Shown here piece after piece: positions 9,310 through 21,102 of a stretch of 64,000 bases of DNA. Both the position numbers and the translations under genes were made by a program. The stretch's first letter is position 1, and each line of letters begins with the position of its first letter. Under the pieces are notes generated by a model, which did no database searches, was not told the origin of the DNA, and saw nothing but the letters and a program-made list of their open reading frames with translations. The stretch covers positions 54,580 through 118,579 of the forward strand of contig JBJXDX010000079.1 in NCBI GenBank assembly GCA_046154585.1, written 5' to 3'. The DNA is from CADEFX01 sp046154585. GTDB lineage: Bacteria; Pseudomonadota; Alphaproteobacteria; Rhizobiales; Hyphomicrobiaceae.

Positions 9310-10011
9310 TCATTTTGTCCTGGCCGCGCCCGCCTCTACAACCACACGACTGCCGGTTGCCTGCCGCAGCGTGAACGAGACGCCGTTCTGCGGCTCGAAG
9401 GTCACGCCGATGCTGCTTCCCGACAGCCAGTTGCCCGCGCGATCGAAACTGATCCTACCCGATGCGCAGTACTCGTGCGTGACGATGGTCTTGGGTTCGA
9501 CAACATGGGCCTCGCGGCCAAGCGTGTAGGACACTGGAAGCTGCGCCGTGTTAGTGACGCTAAACGTCACCTTCAGCGTTTCGGGCCGGCCGAACATCTG
9601 CACTGACACGAACTTCGGATGCTTGTCAGGCGCGCGCACGACCGATACGCCGATCTCGGTGGCATCGGTTTCCACGAGGTTCTGGCGATGCGGCGGCGAG
9701 TTCTTCCAGCCCTCCACCACCTCGGCCGCGAGGCGTTGTGCGGTATAGCCGCGGCTGTCGAGGTTCCGGGCCAGATTCTCGGCCACCATGCAGTACTTGT
9801 AGCCGTGGGCCGATGCCCGTTGCTGGGGCTCGCGGCCATCCGCCTCGTGCGCAAATTTGTCCGTGCGCGCGAGATACTCGGCAAACCATTGGGCGGCTGC
9901 CGCCAGCTCCTTGTTCGGGGTGACGGCGCCAAGCTTATTCTCCTGCCGGAACGCGTTCGTGAGAGCCACGATGGCGATCTCGGTCTGCGGCAGGTCGGGA
10001 AGATCAGGCAT
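9310..10011 (-). CDS. CAP (SCP/PR-1)-domain protein
   Basis: 233 residues from the ATG at 10011; a GTG at 10047 in the same frame is an alternative. The N-terminal half is a CAP domain: LTNAFRQENKLGAVTPNKEL, then YCMVAENLARN, and WKNSPPHRQNLVETDATEIGV, which carries the conserved Ser/His region. The C-terminal ~100 residues resemble a beta-sandwich (VSVQMFGRPETLKVTFSV). No signal peptide is obvious, which is unusual since bacterial CAP proteins are generally exported. It converges on recO with a 7-bp gap. Confidence 0.75.
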   Translation of the reverse strand: MPDLPDLPQTEIAIVALTNAFRQENKLGAVTPNKELAAAAQWFAEYLARTDKFAHEADGREPQQRASAHGYKYCMVAENLARNLDSRGYTAQRLAAEVVEGWKNSPPHRQNLVETDATEIGVSVVRAPDKHPKFVSVQMFGRPETLKVTFSVTNTAQLPVSYTLGREAHVVEPKTIVTHEYCASGRISFDRAGNWLSGSSIGVTFEPQNGVSFTLRQATGSRVVVEAGAARTK

Positions 10012-10151
10012 TGCTCTTTCGCAACGGTGGCGCGCAATTCGACCCACTGGATCTGGGCCGGGCGCCGGTTCTACCCGCCAATCGTCTGTTTATGCAACTT
10101 TATCGCCCTGCGAGACTTGAGCCCTGCCTTCCGAGGCGCTAACCCACGCTC

Positions 10152-12398
<2,247 letters not shown>

Positions 12399-12409
12399 GC
12401 TCTGCCACC

Positions 12410-12796
12410 TCAGCGCGCGGCGACAGACAAGCCGTCGGGTGTGTGGCTGATGGTGCAAGCGTCAGTGGTGGGAATCCACGACGTGTTGTTCATGAACAGG
12501 TCGCAGCGCGTCATCATCGTACCCATATGGGTCTGCATGCACACGACTTCGCCGAGCCTGTATTCCTGCCCGCGATAGCGGCACCGGCAGGGGATGACCT
12601 GACCGTAGCCGTCGATCATTCCATGCCACGGCGATGTCCGCCAATTCTCCGAGGGCGCAGCCTGCCCCTGCTGAGAGGCGGGCGGATCGGCTCGCGCCGT
12701 GCGCAGGCAAATAGGAAGCGTCGCCACGACGATAAGCGCCGTGGCACAGGACAACAGGAGCTTTAGTTTCGTTACCCCATGGCCGCAGGCTATCAT
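12410..12796 (-). CDS. Small secreted cysteine-rich hypothetical protein
   Basis: 128 residues. A hydrophobic segment (about residues 12-28) followed by TARADPPAS looks like a Sec signal peptide with cleavage after ARA. The mature part of about 90 residues contains several cysteines (PCRCRY, VVCMQ, TRCDLF, DACTI) that could form disulfides in the periplasm. I do not recognise a named domain. It converges on parC and is divergent from the oxidoreductase at 12834. Confidence 0.6.
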   Translation of the reverse strand: MIACGHGVTKLKLLLSCATALIVVATLPICLRTARADPPASQQGQAAPSENWRTSPWHGMIDGYGQVIPCRCRYRGQEYRLGEVVCMQTHMGTMMTRCDLFMNNTSWIPTTDACTISHTPDGLSVAAR

Positions 12797-12833
12797 GCCG
12801 GCTGATCGGTGACAAAATCCTTAGGGAGGCCGC

Positions 12834-13835
12834 ATGCGCGCCTGGCAGATCGTATCCCCTGGTATTGACGCCCTTGAACTGTCGGAGCGCCCGTCGCTGC
12901 AGCCGGGTCCGCGCGAAGTGAAGATGCGGATTCGCGCGTCCTCCATCAACTACCGGGATCTCGGCACCGTCCGGGATCCCGTGTCCCGCAAGCTTCCCTA
13001 CCCCCGCATCCCCAATTCCGACGGGGCTGGCGAGATTGTGGCTGTGGGGCCGGGTGTCGTCGGGTTGACCCAAGGTGCACGCGTTGCCTCCACCTTTTTC
13101 CAGCGCTGGGCCGATGGCCAATGTTCTGCCGACGCTATGGCGAGCGCCCTGGGTGGCGCTGTTGATGGCGTCCTGGCGGAGGAAGTCGTCCTGAGCGCCG
13201 ACGGCGTGGTGCCCATCCCGGATCATCTGTCGTTCGAGGAGGCGGCCACGCTACCATGCGCAGCCCTGACCGCCTGGAATGCGCTGGTGGAGGCCGCACG
13301 CGTCAAGGCTGGCGACACGGTACTGTTGCTGGGGACCGGTGGCGTCTCGATTTTCGCGCTGCAGTTCGCCCGGCTGCTCGGCGCGCGCGCCATCATCATT
13401 TCATCCAGTGACGCCAAGCTCGAGCGTGCGAAGGCGCTGGGTGCCGCACACACCATCAACTACCGCACTACGCCTGACTGGGACCGGGCCGTGCTCGACC
13501 TGACGAACGGTGTCGGCGTCGATGCAACCGTCGAGGTTGGCGGCGCCGGCACATTGCCCAAGAGCATCGTCGCGACACGTGTTGCCGGCACGATCTCCCT
13601 CATCGGCGTTCTGGCCGGCGGGCAGATCGATCCAGCGCAGTTCATGCGCAAGTCGATCAAGATGCAGGGCATCTACGTGGGGTCCCGCCGCATGTTCCTG
13701 GACATGAACCGCGCCATTGCGTTCAGCGGCCTGAAGCCGGTGATCGACCAGACCTTCGCGTTCGAAAAAGCCAGGGACGCGTTTCATACGATGCAAGCCG
13801 CAGGGCACTTCGGGAAAATCGTCATCCGCGTTTGA
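12834..13835 (+). CDS. Medium-chain (MDR) NAD(P)-dependent alcohol dehydrogenase
   Basis: 333 residues. It shows GroES-like N-terminal features (SSINYRDLGTVRDP, PNSDGAGEIVAVGPGV) and a Rossmann NAD(P)-binding domain with LLLGTGGVSIFALQFARLLGA. The zinc-ligand cysteines of classical alcohol dehydrogenases are largely absent, so it may be a zinc-independent MDR enzyme. The substrate cannot be inferred. Its stop overlaps or lies just before the malic enzyme frame, so the two are probably co-transcribed. Confidence 0.8.
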   Translation: MRAWQIVSPGIDALELSERPSLQPGPREVKMRIRASSINYRDLGTVRDPVSRKLPYPRIPNSDGAGEIVAVGPGVVGLTQGARVASTFFQRWADGQCSADAMASALGGAVDGVLAEEVVLSADGVVPIPDHLSFEEAATLPCAALTAWNALVEAARVKAGDTVLLLGTGGVSIFALQFARLLGARAIIISSSDAKLERAKALGAAHTINYRTTPDWDRAVLDLTNGVGVDATVEVGGAGTLPKSIVATRVAGTISLIGVLAGGQIDPAQFMRKSIKMQGIYVGSRRMFLDMNRAIAFSGLKPVIDQTFAFEKARDAFHTMQAAGHFGKIVIRV

Positions 13836-13876
13836 CGGATCGCGATTGGCTCGCTCAACAGGGGACGCCGAGGGAA

Positions 13877-16171
13877 ATGCCCGATACCGACGTGAGACGG
13901 ATGGCCCTCGACTATCACGAGGCCGATCCGCCGGGAAAGATCGCCATTGCGGCGACCAAGCCGCTTGCCAATCAGGCCGACCTGGCGCTCGCCTACTCGC
14001 CGGGCGTCGCGCATGCGTGCGAGGAGATTGCTCGCGATCCAGAGGCCGTCTCGCGCCTGACCGCCCGCGGCAATCTCGTCGGCGTCATCACGAACGGCAC
14101 CGCCGTCCTCGGTCTCGGCAACATCGGCCCGCTGGCCTCCAAACCGGTCATGGAAGGCAAGGCCGTCCTCTTCAAGAAGTTTGCCGGAATCGACGTCTAC
14201 GACATCGAAGTCGCCGAGACCGAGGTGGACGCTTTCGTCGAGGCGGTCGCGCGGCTCGAGCCGACCTTCGGCGGCATCAATCTGGAGGACATCAAGGCAC
14301 CCGAGTGCTTCGAGATCGAGAAGCGCCTCAAGGAGCGTATGCGCATTCCCGTCTTTCACGACGACCAGCACGGGACCGCGATCGTGGTGGCGGCCGGCAT
14401 CCTCAACGGGCTCAAGATCGTCGGCAAGGCGATCGAGCAGACCCGCCTCGTGTGCTCGGGAGCGGGTGCTGCGGCACTGGCTTGCCTCAACCTGCTCTGC
14501 GCTCTCGGCCTGAAGCGTGAGAACATCTGGATCGCCGACATCAAGGGTGTGGTCTACAAGGGCCGCACCGAGCTGATGGACCCGCTCAAGGAGACCTACG
14601 CGCAGGCAACGTCCAAGCGCACACTGGCCGAGATCATGCCGGGTGCGGATATCTTTCTCGGCCTTTCGGCGGCCCGCATCGTGTCGAAGGAGATGGTCGC
14701 CAGCATGGCTGACCGGCCGCTGGTCTTTGCCCTTGCCAATCCGACGCCCGAGATTCTGCCCGAAGACGTGCGCGCCGTTCGCCCCGATGCAATCATTGCG
14801 TCAGGCCGGACCGACTATCCCAACCAGATCAACAACGTCCTGTGCTACCCGTTCATTTTTCGCGGGGCCCTCGATGTCGGCGCCACGACTATCAACGAGG
14901 AGATGAAGAAGGCAGCGGTGACCGCGCTTGCGCGCCTGGCGGAGAGCGAAGCGTCCGACATCGTGCTTACAGCCTATCATGCCGATACGTTCGTCTTCGG
15001 CCCCGAGTATATCCTGCCCAAGCCATTCGACCCCCGCCTCATCCTGGAGATCGCTCCGGCTGTCGCCAAGGCGGCCATGGACTCTGGCGTCGCCACGCGT
15101 CCCATCATCGATTTCGATGCCTATCGCGAGAAGCTCACAAGTTTTGTTTTCCGTTCCGGCTTCGTCATGCGGCCCTACTTCGAAGGCGCGCGGCGCGCAT
15201 CGAGTGAGACGCCAAAGCGCCTCGTCTTTGCCGAAGGCGATCATCCCTACGTTTTGCAGGCGGCCCAGCAGCTCGTGTCCGAGCACATGGCGCGTCCCAT
15301 GCTTATTGGGCGTCGTGACACGATCACACGCATGATGCCGCATCTGGGCCTCAGGATGCGCCCGGAAAAGGACTTTGACATCGTCGATCCGGAAACCGAC
15401 GCGCGCCTGCCGGTCCTTGCGGAAGAATATTACCGGCTGGTCGAGCGTGAGGGCGTGTCGCCCTCGCACGCACGCCGCGTGGCCCGCAATGGGTCGACGG
15501 TGCTGGCGGGACTGCTGCTGCGACGCGGCGATGCCGATGCCATGATCTGCGGCGCCGTCGGGCGCTATCACACGCATCTGCGCCACATATCGCAGGTGAT
15601 CGGCAAGCTGGACGGCGTCAGTGCCTTCGCGACCGTGTCGGCCCTTGTTCTGCCCAACGGCCCCCTCTTCATCGCCGATACCTACGTCTCCTACGATCCG
15701 ATTCCTGAGCGGCTGGCCGAGATCACGTTGCTCGCGGCCGAGGAGGTGCGCCGCTTCGGGCTCGAGCCGAAGGTCGCTCTTATCTCGCACTCGAACTTCG
15801 GCTCGGAGGATACGCCGTCGGCGCGAAAGATGCGGAGTGTTCTGGCGATCCTGAACCAGAAGTCCCCCAACTTGGAGGTTGAGGGCGAGATGCATGCGGA
15901 CGCGGCCCTCTCGCCCTTCATCCGCGAGGAAATCTTCCCGAATTCGCGTCTGACCGGGGCCGCCAATCTCATGATCATGCCGTCATTGGACGCCGCTAAT
16001 ATCGCGTTCAACATGTTGAAGGTGGTGTCGAACAGCGTGGCCATCAGCCCGATCCTGCTCGGTGCGGCCAAGCCCGTGCACATCGTGACGCCCTCCACCA
16101 CGGTGCGCGGACTGCTCAACATGTCAGCGATCGCCGTCGTCGATGCGGCTCGTCGAACCGCGCAGGCCTGA
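13877..16171 (+). CDS. maeB: NADP-dependent malic enzyme (MaeB type, malic enzyme-PTA fusion)
   Basis: 764 residues from the ATG at 13877. The N-terminal malic enzyme half has AYSPGVAHACEEI, NLEDIKAPECFEIE and FHDDQHGTAIV, and converts malate to pyruvate plus CO2. From about residue 430 it continues into a phosphotransacetylase-like domain (RLVFAEGDHPYVLQA, GAANLMIMPSLDAANIAFNM). In MaeB proteins that domain is regulatory and acetyl-CoA-responsive, with little or no PTA activity. The frame is open to a TTG at 13832 that overlaps the previous stop; 764 residues matches rhizobial Tme, so I prefer the ATG, although AGGGA is very close to it. Confidence 0.9.
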   Translation: MPDTDVRRMALDYHEADPPGKIAIAATKPLANQADLALAYSPGVAHACEEIARDPEAVSRLTARGNLVGVITNGTAVLGLGNIGPLASKPVMEGKAVLFKKFAGIDVYDIEVAETEVDAFVEAVARLEPTFGGINLEDIKAPECFEIEKRLKERMRIPVFHDDQHGTAIVVAAGILNGLKIVGKAIEQTRLVCSGAGAAALACLNLLCALGLKRENIWIADIKGVVYKGRTELMDPLKETYAQATSKRTLAEIMPGADIFLGLSAARIVSKEMVASMADRPLVFALANPTPEILPEDVRAVRPDAIIASGRTDYPNQINNVLCYPFIFRGALDVGATTINEEMKKAAVTALARLAESEASDIVLTAYHADTFVFGPEYILPKPFDPRLILEIAPAVAKAAMDSGVATRPIIDFDAYREKLTSFVFRSGFVMRPYFEGARRASSETPKRLVFAEGDHPYVLQAAQQLVSEHMARPMLIGRRDTITRMMPHLGLRMRPEKDFDIVDPETDARLPVLAEEYYRLVEREGVSPSHARRVARNGSTVLAGLLLRRGDADAMICGAVGRYHTHLRHISQVIGKLDGVSAFATVSALVLPNGPLFIADTYVSYDPIPERLAEITLLAAEEVRRFGLEPKVALISHSNFGSEDTPSARKMRSVLAILNQKSPNLEVEGEMHADAALSPFIREEIFPNSRLTGAANLMIMPSLDAANIAFNMLKVVSNSVAISPILLGAAKPVHIVTPSTTVRGLLNMSAIAVVDAARRTAQA

Positions 16172-16187
16172 CCGCCTTCGCCCTATC

Positions 16188-16949
16188 TCACATCTTTTTC
16201 CCGGCCGTCCAGCCGCCGTCCACGACCAGCGTCGTGCCGGTGATGAAGCTCGCGTCGTCGGAGGCAAGGAACAGGATCGCCTTGGCGATCTCCGACGCTT
16301 CGGCCCAGCGGCCGAGCGCGTGCAAGCTGCGCACCGTTTGCGCGTAGGTCTCATCCTGGAAATAGCGCTCGGTCAGCGCCGTGCGTGTGACGCCTGGACC
16401 GACGGCATTCACGCGGATGCCCTTGTCGCCAAGCTCCAGGCCCATCTCCTTGGTCAGGCCGACAACGGCGTGCTTGGAGGCTGTATATGCGGCGCGATTG
16501 GGAGCAGCGACGACGCCGAGCGTGGAGGCGAGGTTGACGATGGCGCCCGCCTTTCCCGCCTCGACGATGTGACGGCCGAAGGCCTGCGAGCAGAGGAAGA
16601 GGCCGGTGACATTGATGCCCATGACGCGGTTCCATTCCTCGAGCGGAAGCTCGAGCACAGGGCTGATCTCGCGTACGCCGGCACTGTTGACGAGCACGTC
16701 GAGGCGCCCGAGCCGGCGCGCTGCCGCATCCACGAAATCCGTGACGGCCTTGGGGTCGATCACGTCCAGTGCGAAGGCATGGGCGGAGCCGCCGGCTTTG
16801 CGCGCCTCCTCGACGGTGCGTTCCGCGCTGCGCGGGTCGACGTCGGCCACGGCGACATGGGCACCTTCCGCGGCAAAGCCCAGGGCCACTTCCCGGCCGA
16901 TGCCGCTGCCGCCGCCGGTGACGATGCATCCCTTGTCCTTGAAGCGCAT
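16188..16949 (-). CDS. SDR-family NAD(P)-dependent oxidoreductase
   Basis: 253 residues, classical short-chain dehydrogenase. TGGGSGIG is the cofactor glycine motif, NSAG the structural motif, the catalytic Ser is in NLASTLG, and YTASK supplies Tyr and Lys. An Asp after beta-2 (VAVADVDPRS) suggests NAD preference. It is the last gene downstream of fhs on the same strand, 162 bp away, so it may or may not belong to the oxalate operon. The substrate is not predictable. Confidence 0.85.
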   Translation of the reverse strand: MRFKDKGCIVTGGGSGIGREVALGFAAEGAHVAVADVDPRSAERTVEEARKAGGSAHAFALDVIDPKAVTDFVDAAARRLGRLDVLVNSAGVREISPVLELPLEEWNRVMGINVTGLFLCSQAFGRHIVEAGKAGAIVNLASTLGVVAAPNRAAYTASKHAVVGLTKEMGLELGDKGIRVNAVGPGVTRTALTERYFQDETYAQTVRSLHALGRWAEASEIAKAILFLASDDASFITGTTLVVDGGWTAGKKM

Positions 16950-17111
16950 GGGCGTCTCTCCATTTTTGTCGGCAGGAGCGTGGCCGGCCGATCGTTGCCA
17001 TTGGGAGAGCTTAGCCGTGGGTCGCGCGCGTTGTCACGACCATAGAAACGAGCGGGCAGCCACGAATGGCTGCTCATGCGATCCTGCGAAACTCGAAATG
17101 GCGAGACGAGA

Positions 17112-18788
17112 CTAGAACAGCCCCTCGATCTGCCCCGTCTCGTTGAGGCGGATGTTCTCCGCACTCGGGACACGCGGCAGACCCGGCATAGTCATGATCT
17201 CGCCGGTGATGACCACGATGAATTCCGCGCCGGCGGACAGCCTCAGCTCGCGCACCGGAACCACATGCCCTGTCGGCGCGCCACGCAGGTTGGGGTTGGT
17301 CGAGAAAGAATACTGCGTCTTGGCCATGCAGACGGGCAGGTGCCCGTAGCCGCCGTCCTGCAGCTCTTTGAAGCGCGCCTCGATCGACGCATCGCAGGAA
17401 ATGTCGGCGGCACGATAAATCTCGGTGGCGATGGTCTTGACCTTGTCGCGCAGCGGCATGCTGTCGGGGTACAGCGGCTTGAACTCAGCCTTGCCGGCGT
17501 CGCACACCTCGACCACATGCCGCGCGAGCGCCTCGGTTCCCTTGCCGCCGTCGGCCCAGTGCGTGCAGACAAAGGCCTTGCTGCCCGCGCCCTCGGCGGC
17601 CTTCATGACCTCCTGCAATTCCGCATCGGTGTCTGTGATGAAGCGGTTGATCGCGACCACCGGCGGCACGCCGAACTTGCGCACGTTCTCGAGATGCCGC
17701 AGCAGGTTGGCGCAACCCTTGGTGACGGCGGCAACGTTCTCGTTCTTCAAGTCGTCCTTCGCCACGCCGCCATGCATTTTGAGCGCACGCACGGTCGCGA
17801 CCACGACGGCGGCGGAAGGCGTAAGACCCGCCTTGCGGCACTTGATATCGAAGAACTTCTCTGCCCCCAGGTCCGCGCCAAAGCCCGCTTCCGTCACGAC
17901 GTAATCGCACAACTTGAGCGCCGTTTGCGTGGCCAGCACTGAGTTGCAGCCATGCGCGATGTTGGCAAACGGACCGCCGTGGATGAACACGGGGTTGTTC
18001 TCCAGCGTCTGCACGAGGTTCGGCATCAGCGCGTCCTTCAGGAGGACCGTCATGGCGCCATCAGCCTTCAAGGCGCTCGCTTTGACCGGCTTGCGGTCGC
18101 GCGTGTAGCCGACCACGATCGAGCCGATGCGCCGCTCCAGATCCTTCAGGTCCGTGGCCAGGCAGAAGATTGCCATGATCTCCGAAGCGACCGTGATGTC
18201 GAAGCCGTCCTCGCGCGGGAAGCCGTTGGCCGTGCCGCCCAGCGAGTTGACGATCGAGCGCAGGGCGCGATCGTTCATATCCATGACACGGCGCCAGGCG
18301 ATGCGGCGTGCGTCGAGCCCGAGCGAATTGCCCCAGTAGATCTGGTTGTCGAGCACCGCCGACAGGAGGTTGTGCGCACTTGTAATGGCGTGAAAGTCGC
18401 CGGTGAAATGGAGATTGATGTCCTCCATCGGCACGACCTGGGCGTAACCGCCGCCGGCCGCGCCACCTTTCACGCCGAAGCACGGCCCGAGCGATGGCTC
18501 GCGCAGGCAGCTCATGGCCTTCTTGCCGATGCGGTTCAATCCGTCGCCGAGGCCGACGGTTGTCGTCGTCTTGCCTTCGCCCGCAGGCGTCGGGCTGATA
18601 GCGGTTACCAGGATCAGCTTGCCGTTCTTTTTCTTCTGCACCGAGTTGATGAAATCGAAGGAGACCTTTGCCTTTGTGGGCCCGTAGTTGAGCAGTGCGT
18701 CGCTCGGAATGCCGATCTTCTGCCCGACCTCCGCGATCGGCTTCATCTTGGCTTCGCGCGCGATCTCAATGTCGGACTTGACGGCCAT
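17112..18788 (-). CDS. fhs: Formate-tetrahydrofolate ligase
   Basis: 558 residues. ATP-dependent activation of formate to 10-formyl-THF. The P-loop TPAGEGKTTTTVGLGDGL is intact, as are LREPSLGPCFGVKGGAAGGG and FTGDFHAITSAHNLL. The C-terminal PNLRG..TGHVVPVRELRLSAGAEF and GEIMTMPGLPRVPSAENI are diagnostic. Within the oxc-frc locus it would capture the formate released by formyl-CoA transferase and feed it to folate C1 metabolism. It lies 38 bp downstream of the formyltransferase-like gene, same strand. Confidence 0.96.
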   Translation of the reverse strand: MAVKSDIEIAREAKMKPIAEVGQKIGIPSDALLNYGPTKAKVSFDFINSVQKKKNGKLILVTAISPTPAGEGKTTTTVGLGDGLNRIGKKAMSCLREPSLGPCFGVKGGAAGGGYAQVVPMEDINLHFTGDFHAITSAHNLLSAVLDNQIYWGNSLGLDARRIAWRRVMDMNDRALRSIVNSLGGTANGFPREDGFDITVASEIMAIFCLATDLKDLERRIGSIVVGYTRDRKPVKASALKADGAMTVLLKDALMPNLVQTLENNPVFIHGGPFANIAHGCNSVLATQTALKLCDYVVTEAGFGADLGAEKFFDIKCRKAGLTPSAAVVVATVRALKMHGGVAKDDLKNENVAAVTKGCANLLRHLENVRKFGVPPVVAINRFITDTDAELQEVMKAAEGAGSKAFVCTHWADGGKGTEALARHVVEVCDAGKAEFKPLYPDSMPLRDKVKTIATEIYRAADISCDASIEARFKELQDGGYGHLPVCMAKTQYSFSTNPNLRGAPTGHVVPVRELRLSAGAEFIVVITGEIMTMPGLPRVPSAENIRLNETGQIEGLF

Positions 18789-18826
18789 TGGGGAGTCTCC
18801 TGGAAACGACGCGGGTGCAGGTGCAA

Positions 18827-19762
18827 TCAGGCGGCTGGTTTCGGGGCGGGGGGGTCGAATGTGTCGCCGGCTTTGAGGCCGGCCGATTTGGCAAAGTCGG
18901 CTGCAGGGATCTTCTTGCCGTCGCTCCCTCGTAGGCGTTTTGCGAGGATCGCGCCGCCGCGCGCGGCGATGGTCAAACCCTGTTCGCTGATAGCAAGGAT
19001 CTCACCCGGCTTGCCTGCGCCGGAGGTCTTGGCACTATCGAAGATGTCGGCTTTCTGGCCCTTGATCGTGCTCCAGGCGCCAGGCGCGGGATTGGCCGCG
19101 CGGATCATGTTGTAGACGTCGGCAACAGGCTTCGACCAATCGATTTCGGCCACGTCCTTCTTGAACCAGCTTTCGTAGGAGCCGTCGGCCAGGGTCTGCG
19201 TGTGCCTCAGCTTCGCTCCGGCGCGCACCAGCTCCAATCCCTCGATCATGGCATCGACGCCCATCGGGAAAAGCTTCTTGAAGTACACGTCGCCCAGCGT
19301 TTCGTCCGGACCGATCTCGACCGATTTCTGGATCAGGATGGGGCCTTCATCAAGTCCTTCGTTCGGCCAGAAGATTGTCAGCCCTGTCCTGGTTTTGCCC
19401 ATCGCGATCGGCCAATTGATCGAGGACGGTCCGCGATGTGCCGGGAGCAGCGACGGGTGATATTGGAACGTCCCGAGTTTCGGCGCATTCAACACCGGCT
19501 GCGGCACGAACAGCAGCACGTACGCCATCATGCACACGTCGGCATTGAAGGACTTCATGAGTTCGAGTGCTTCGGGCGTCTTCCAGCTCTTGGGTTGATG
19601 TACGGGCAGGCCTTTCTCGAGCGCGAGGAGCTTGAGAGGATCTTCCGGGCGGCCCGCCTTGTCCGGCGCGCAGCAAACAGCCACCACATTTTCGTTCCGT
19701 TCGAGCAATTTCTCCAGGACGGCCTTGCCGAAGGCATCCTGACCATGGACAACGATCCGCAT
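18827..19762 (-). CDS. Formyltransferase-fold protein resembling the 10-formyl-THF dehydrogenase hydrolase domain
   Basis: 311 residues, the length of the N-terminal hydrolase domain of vertebrate ALDH1L1 (FDH). Recalled similarity is closer to FDH than to tRNA formyltransferase: YHPSLLPAHRG, SSINWPIAMG, LTIFWPNEGLDEGP, IDWSKPVADVYNMIRAANPAPGAW. His102 and Asp138 are spaced 36 residues apart, the spacing of FDH His106 and Asp142. The Asn of Fmt (N-x-H) is Gln100 here. The FDH domain passes formyl from folate to a phosphopantetheine thiol. In this oxc-frc-fhs operon it could move formyl from formyl-CoA to THF, or hydrolyse 10-formyl-THF; both are inference. Confidence 0.75.
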   Translation of the reverse strand: MRIVVHGQDAFGKAVLEKLLERNENVVAVCCAPDKAGRPEDPLKLLALEKGLPVHQPKSWKTPEALELMKSFNADVCMMAYVLLFVPQPVLNAPKLGTFQYHPSLLPAHRGPSSINWPIAMGKTRTGLTIFWPNEGLDEGPILIQKSVEIGPDETLGDVYFKKLFPMGVDAMIEGLELVRAGAKLRHTQTLADGSYESWFKKDVAEIDWSKPVADVYNMIRAANPAPGAWSTIKGQKADIFDSAKTSGAGKPGEILAISEQGLTIAARGGAILAKRLRGSDGKKIPAADFAKSAGLKAGDTFDPPAPKPAA

Positions 19763-19816
19763 TCAACTGCTCCAATTGTGACGCTTCATAGTCGGGGCGG
19801 GAGCCCAATACGCATC

Positions 19817-21091
19817 CTACTCGGCCGCAACCTTCTTCACACTTGCGGTTGCGCCGGCTTGCCCCAGGGCAACGATCTCGTCGGAGGAGTATCCGAGCTC
19901 GCCAAGCACCTCGTCGGTATGTTCTCCGAGCAGCGGCGAGCGCCGCACGTCCGCCGGAGACGCCGAAAGCTTGATGGGATTGCCTATGGAGAGGTACTTG
20001 CCGCGCGTGGGGTGGTCGACTTCGACGATGGTGCCCGTGGCCCGGAGCGAGGCATCTTCCGCCAGCTCTTTCATCGACAGAATGGGGCCGCACGGAATGT
20101 CGTACTTGTTGAGGATTTCCATGGCCTCGAATTTCGTCTTGGTCATGGTCCACTGCTCGATGCGCGCAAAAATCTCGTTGAGGCGCGGCAGCCGTGCCGG
20201 CGGTTTGGCGTAGTCGGGATGCGTCTTCCAACCTGGTTCGCCGATCACGTCGCAGATCGCCTCCCACACGGGCGCCTGCGTGATGAAATAGATGTACGCG
20301 TTGGGGTCATTCTCCCAGCCTTTGCATTTCACAATGCGACCCGGCTGACCGCCGCCGGAATCGTTGCCTGCACGCGGCACGGCTTCGCCGAACGGGATGC
20401 CCTCGCCGTACTGGCTGTATTCGGTCAGCGGCCCGTGGGCGAGGCGCTGCTGGTCGCGCATCTTGACGCGTGCCAAGTTCAGCACGCCGTCCTGCATGGC
20501 GCAGGAAACACGCTGGCCTTTGCCGCTCTGGGTCCGGTGAAAAAGCGCCGTAACGATACCGAGCGCGAGATGCAGGCCGGTACCGGAGTCGCCGATTTGA
20601 GCACCAGTGACGAGCGGCGGGCCGTCGCGAAAGCCCGTCGTTGAGGCCGATCCGCCGGTGCACTGCGCCACGTTCTCATACACCTTGCAGTCTTCGTAGG
20701 GACCCGGACCGAAGCCCTTGACCGACGCATAAATCATGCGCGGGTTCAGCTCCTGTATGCGCTCCCACGTCAGCCCCATGCGATCCAACGCGCCGGGGGC
20801 GAAATTTTCCACCAGCACATCGCATGTCTTCACAAGGCGCTCGAGAATCTCGAGGCCCTTCTTGTTCTTGCTGTCGATGGTGATGGAGCGCTTGTTGTGG
20901 TTCAACATCGTGAAATAGAGGCTGTCCACCTTGGGCACGTCCTGCAGCTGGCCGCGCGTGATGTCGCCGACGCCGGGCCGCTCGACCTTGATCACATCAG
21001 CGCCGAACCAGGCGAGAAGCTGCGTGCACGTCGGGCCGGACTGGACGTGCGTGAAGTCCAGGATGCGGACGCCTTCGAGTGCCTTGCTCAT
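19817..21091 (-). CDS. frc: Formyl-CoA:oxalate CoA-transferase
   Basis: 424 residues, family III CoA-transferase (CaiB/BaiF). Moves CoA from formyl-CoA to oxalate, producing oxalyl-CoA and formate. The start MSKALEGVRILDFTHVQSGP and the nucleophile Asp168 in GAQIGDSG match FRC enzymes of known function (416-428 residues, Asp169). A glycine-rich loop, NDSGGGQPGR, corresponds to the mobile loop of FRC. It follows oxc at 11 bp, the standard oxalate-degradation pair. Assignment as Frc rather than another CoA-transferase rests on overall sequence plus context. Confidence 0.94.
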   Translation of the reverse strand: MSKALEGVRILDFTHVQSGPTCTQLLAWFGADVIKVERPGVGDITRGQLQDVPKVDSLYFTMLNHNKRSITIDSKNKKGLEILERLVKTCDVLVENFAPGALDRMGLTWERIQELNPRMIYASVKGFGPGPYEDCKVYENVAQCTGGSASTTGFRDGPPLVTGAQIGDSGTGLHLALGIVTALFHRTQSGKGQRVSCAMQDGVLNLARVKMRDQQRLAHGPLTEYSQYGEGIPFGEAVPRAGNDSGGGQPGRIVKCKGWENDPNAYIYFITQAPVWEAICDVIGEPGWKTHPDYAKPPARLPRLNEIFARIEQWTMTKTKFEAMEILNKYDIPCGPILSMKELAEDASLRATGTIVEVDHPTRGKYLSIGNPIKLSASPADVRRSPLLGEHTDEVLGELGYSSDEIVALGQAGATASVKKVAAE

Positions 21092-21102
21092 GCGGGGCCT
21101 CC

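Noticed and set aside
13832..13876. TTG start for maeB
   Set aside because: It would add 15 residues unlike family N-termini and overlaps the previous stop; the 764-residue ATG form matches relatives better, though I cannot exclude the TTG.
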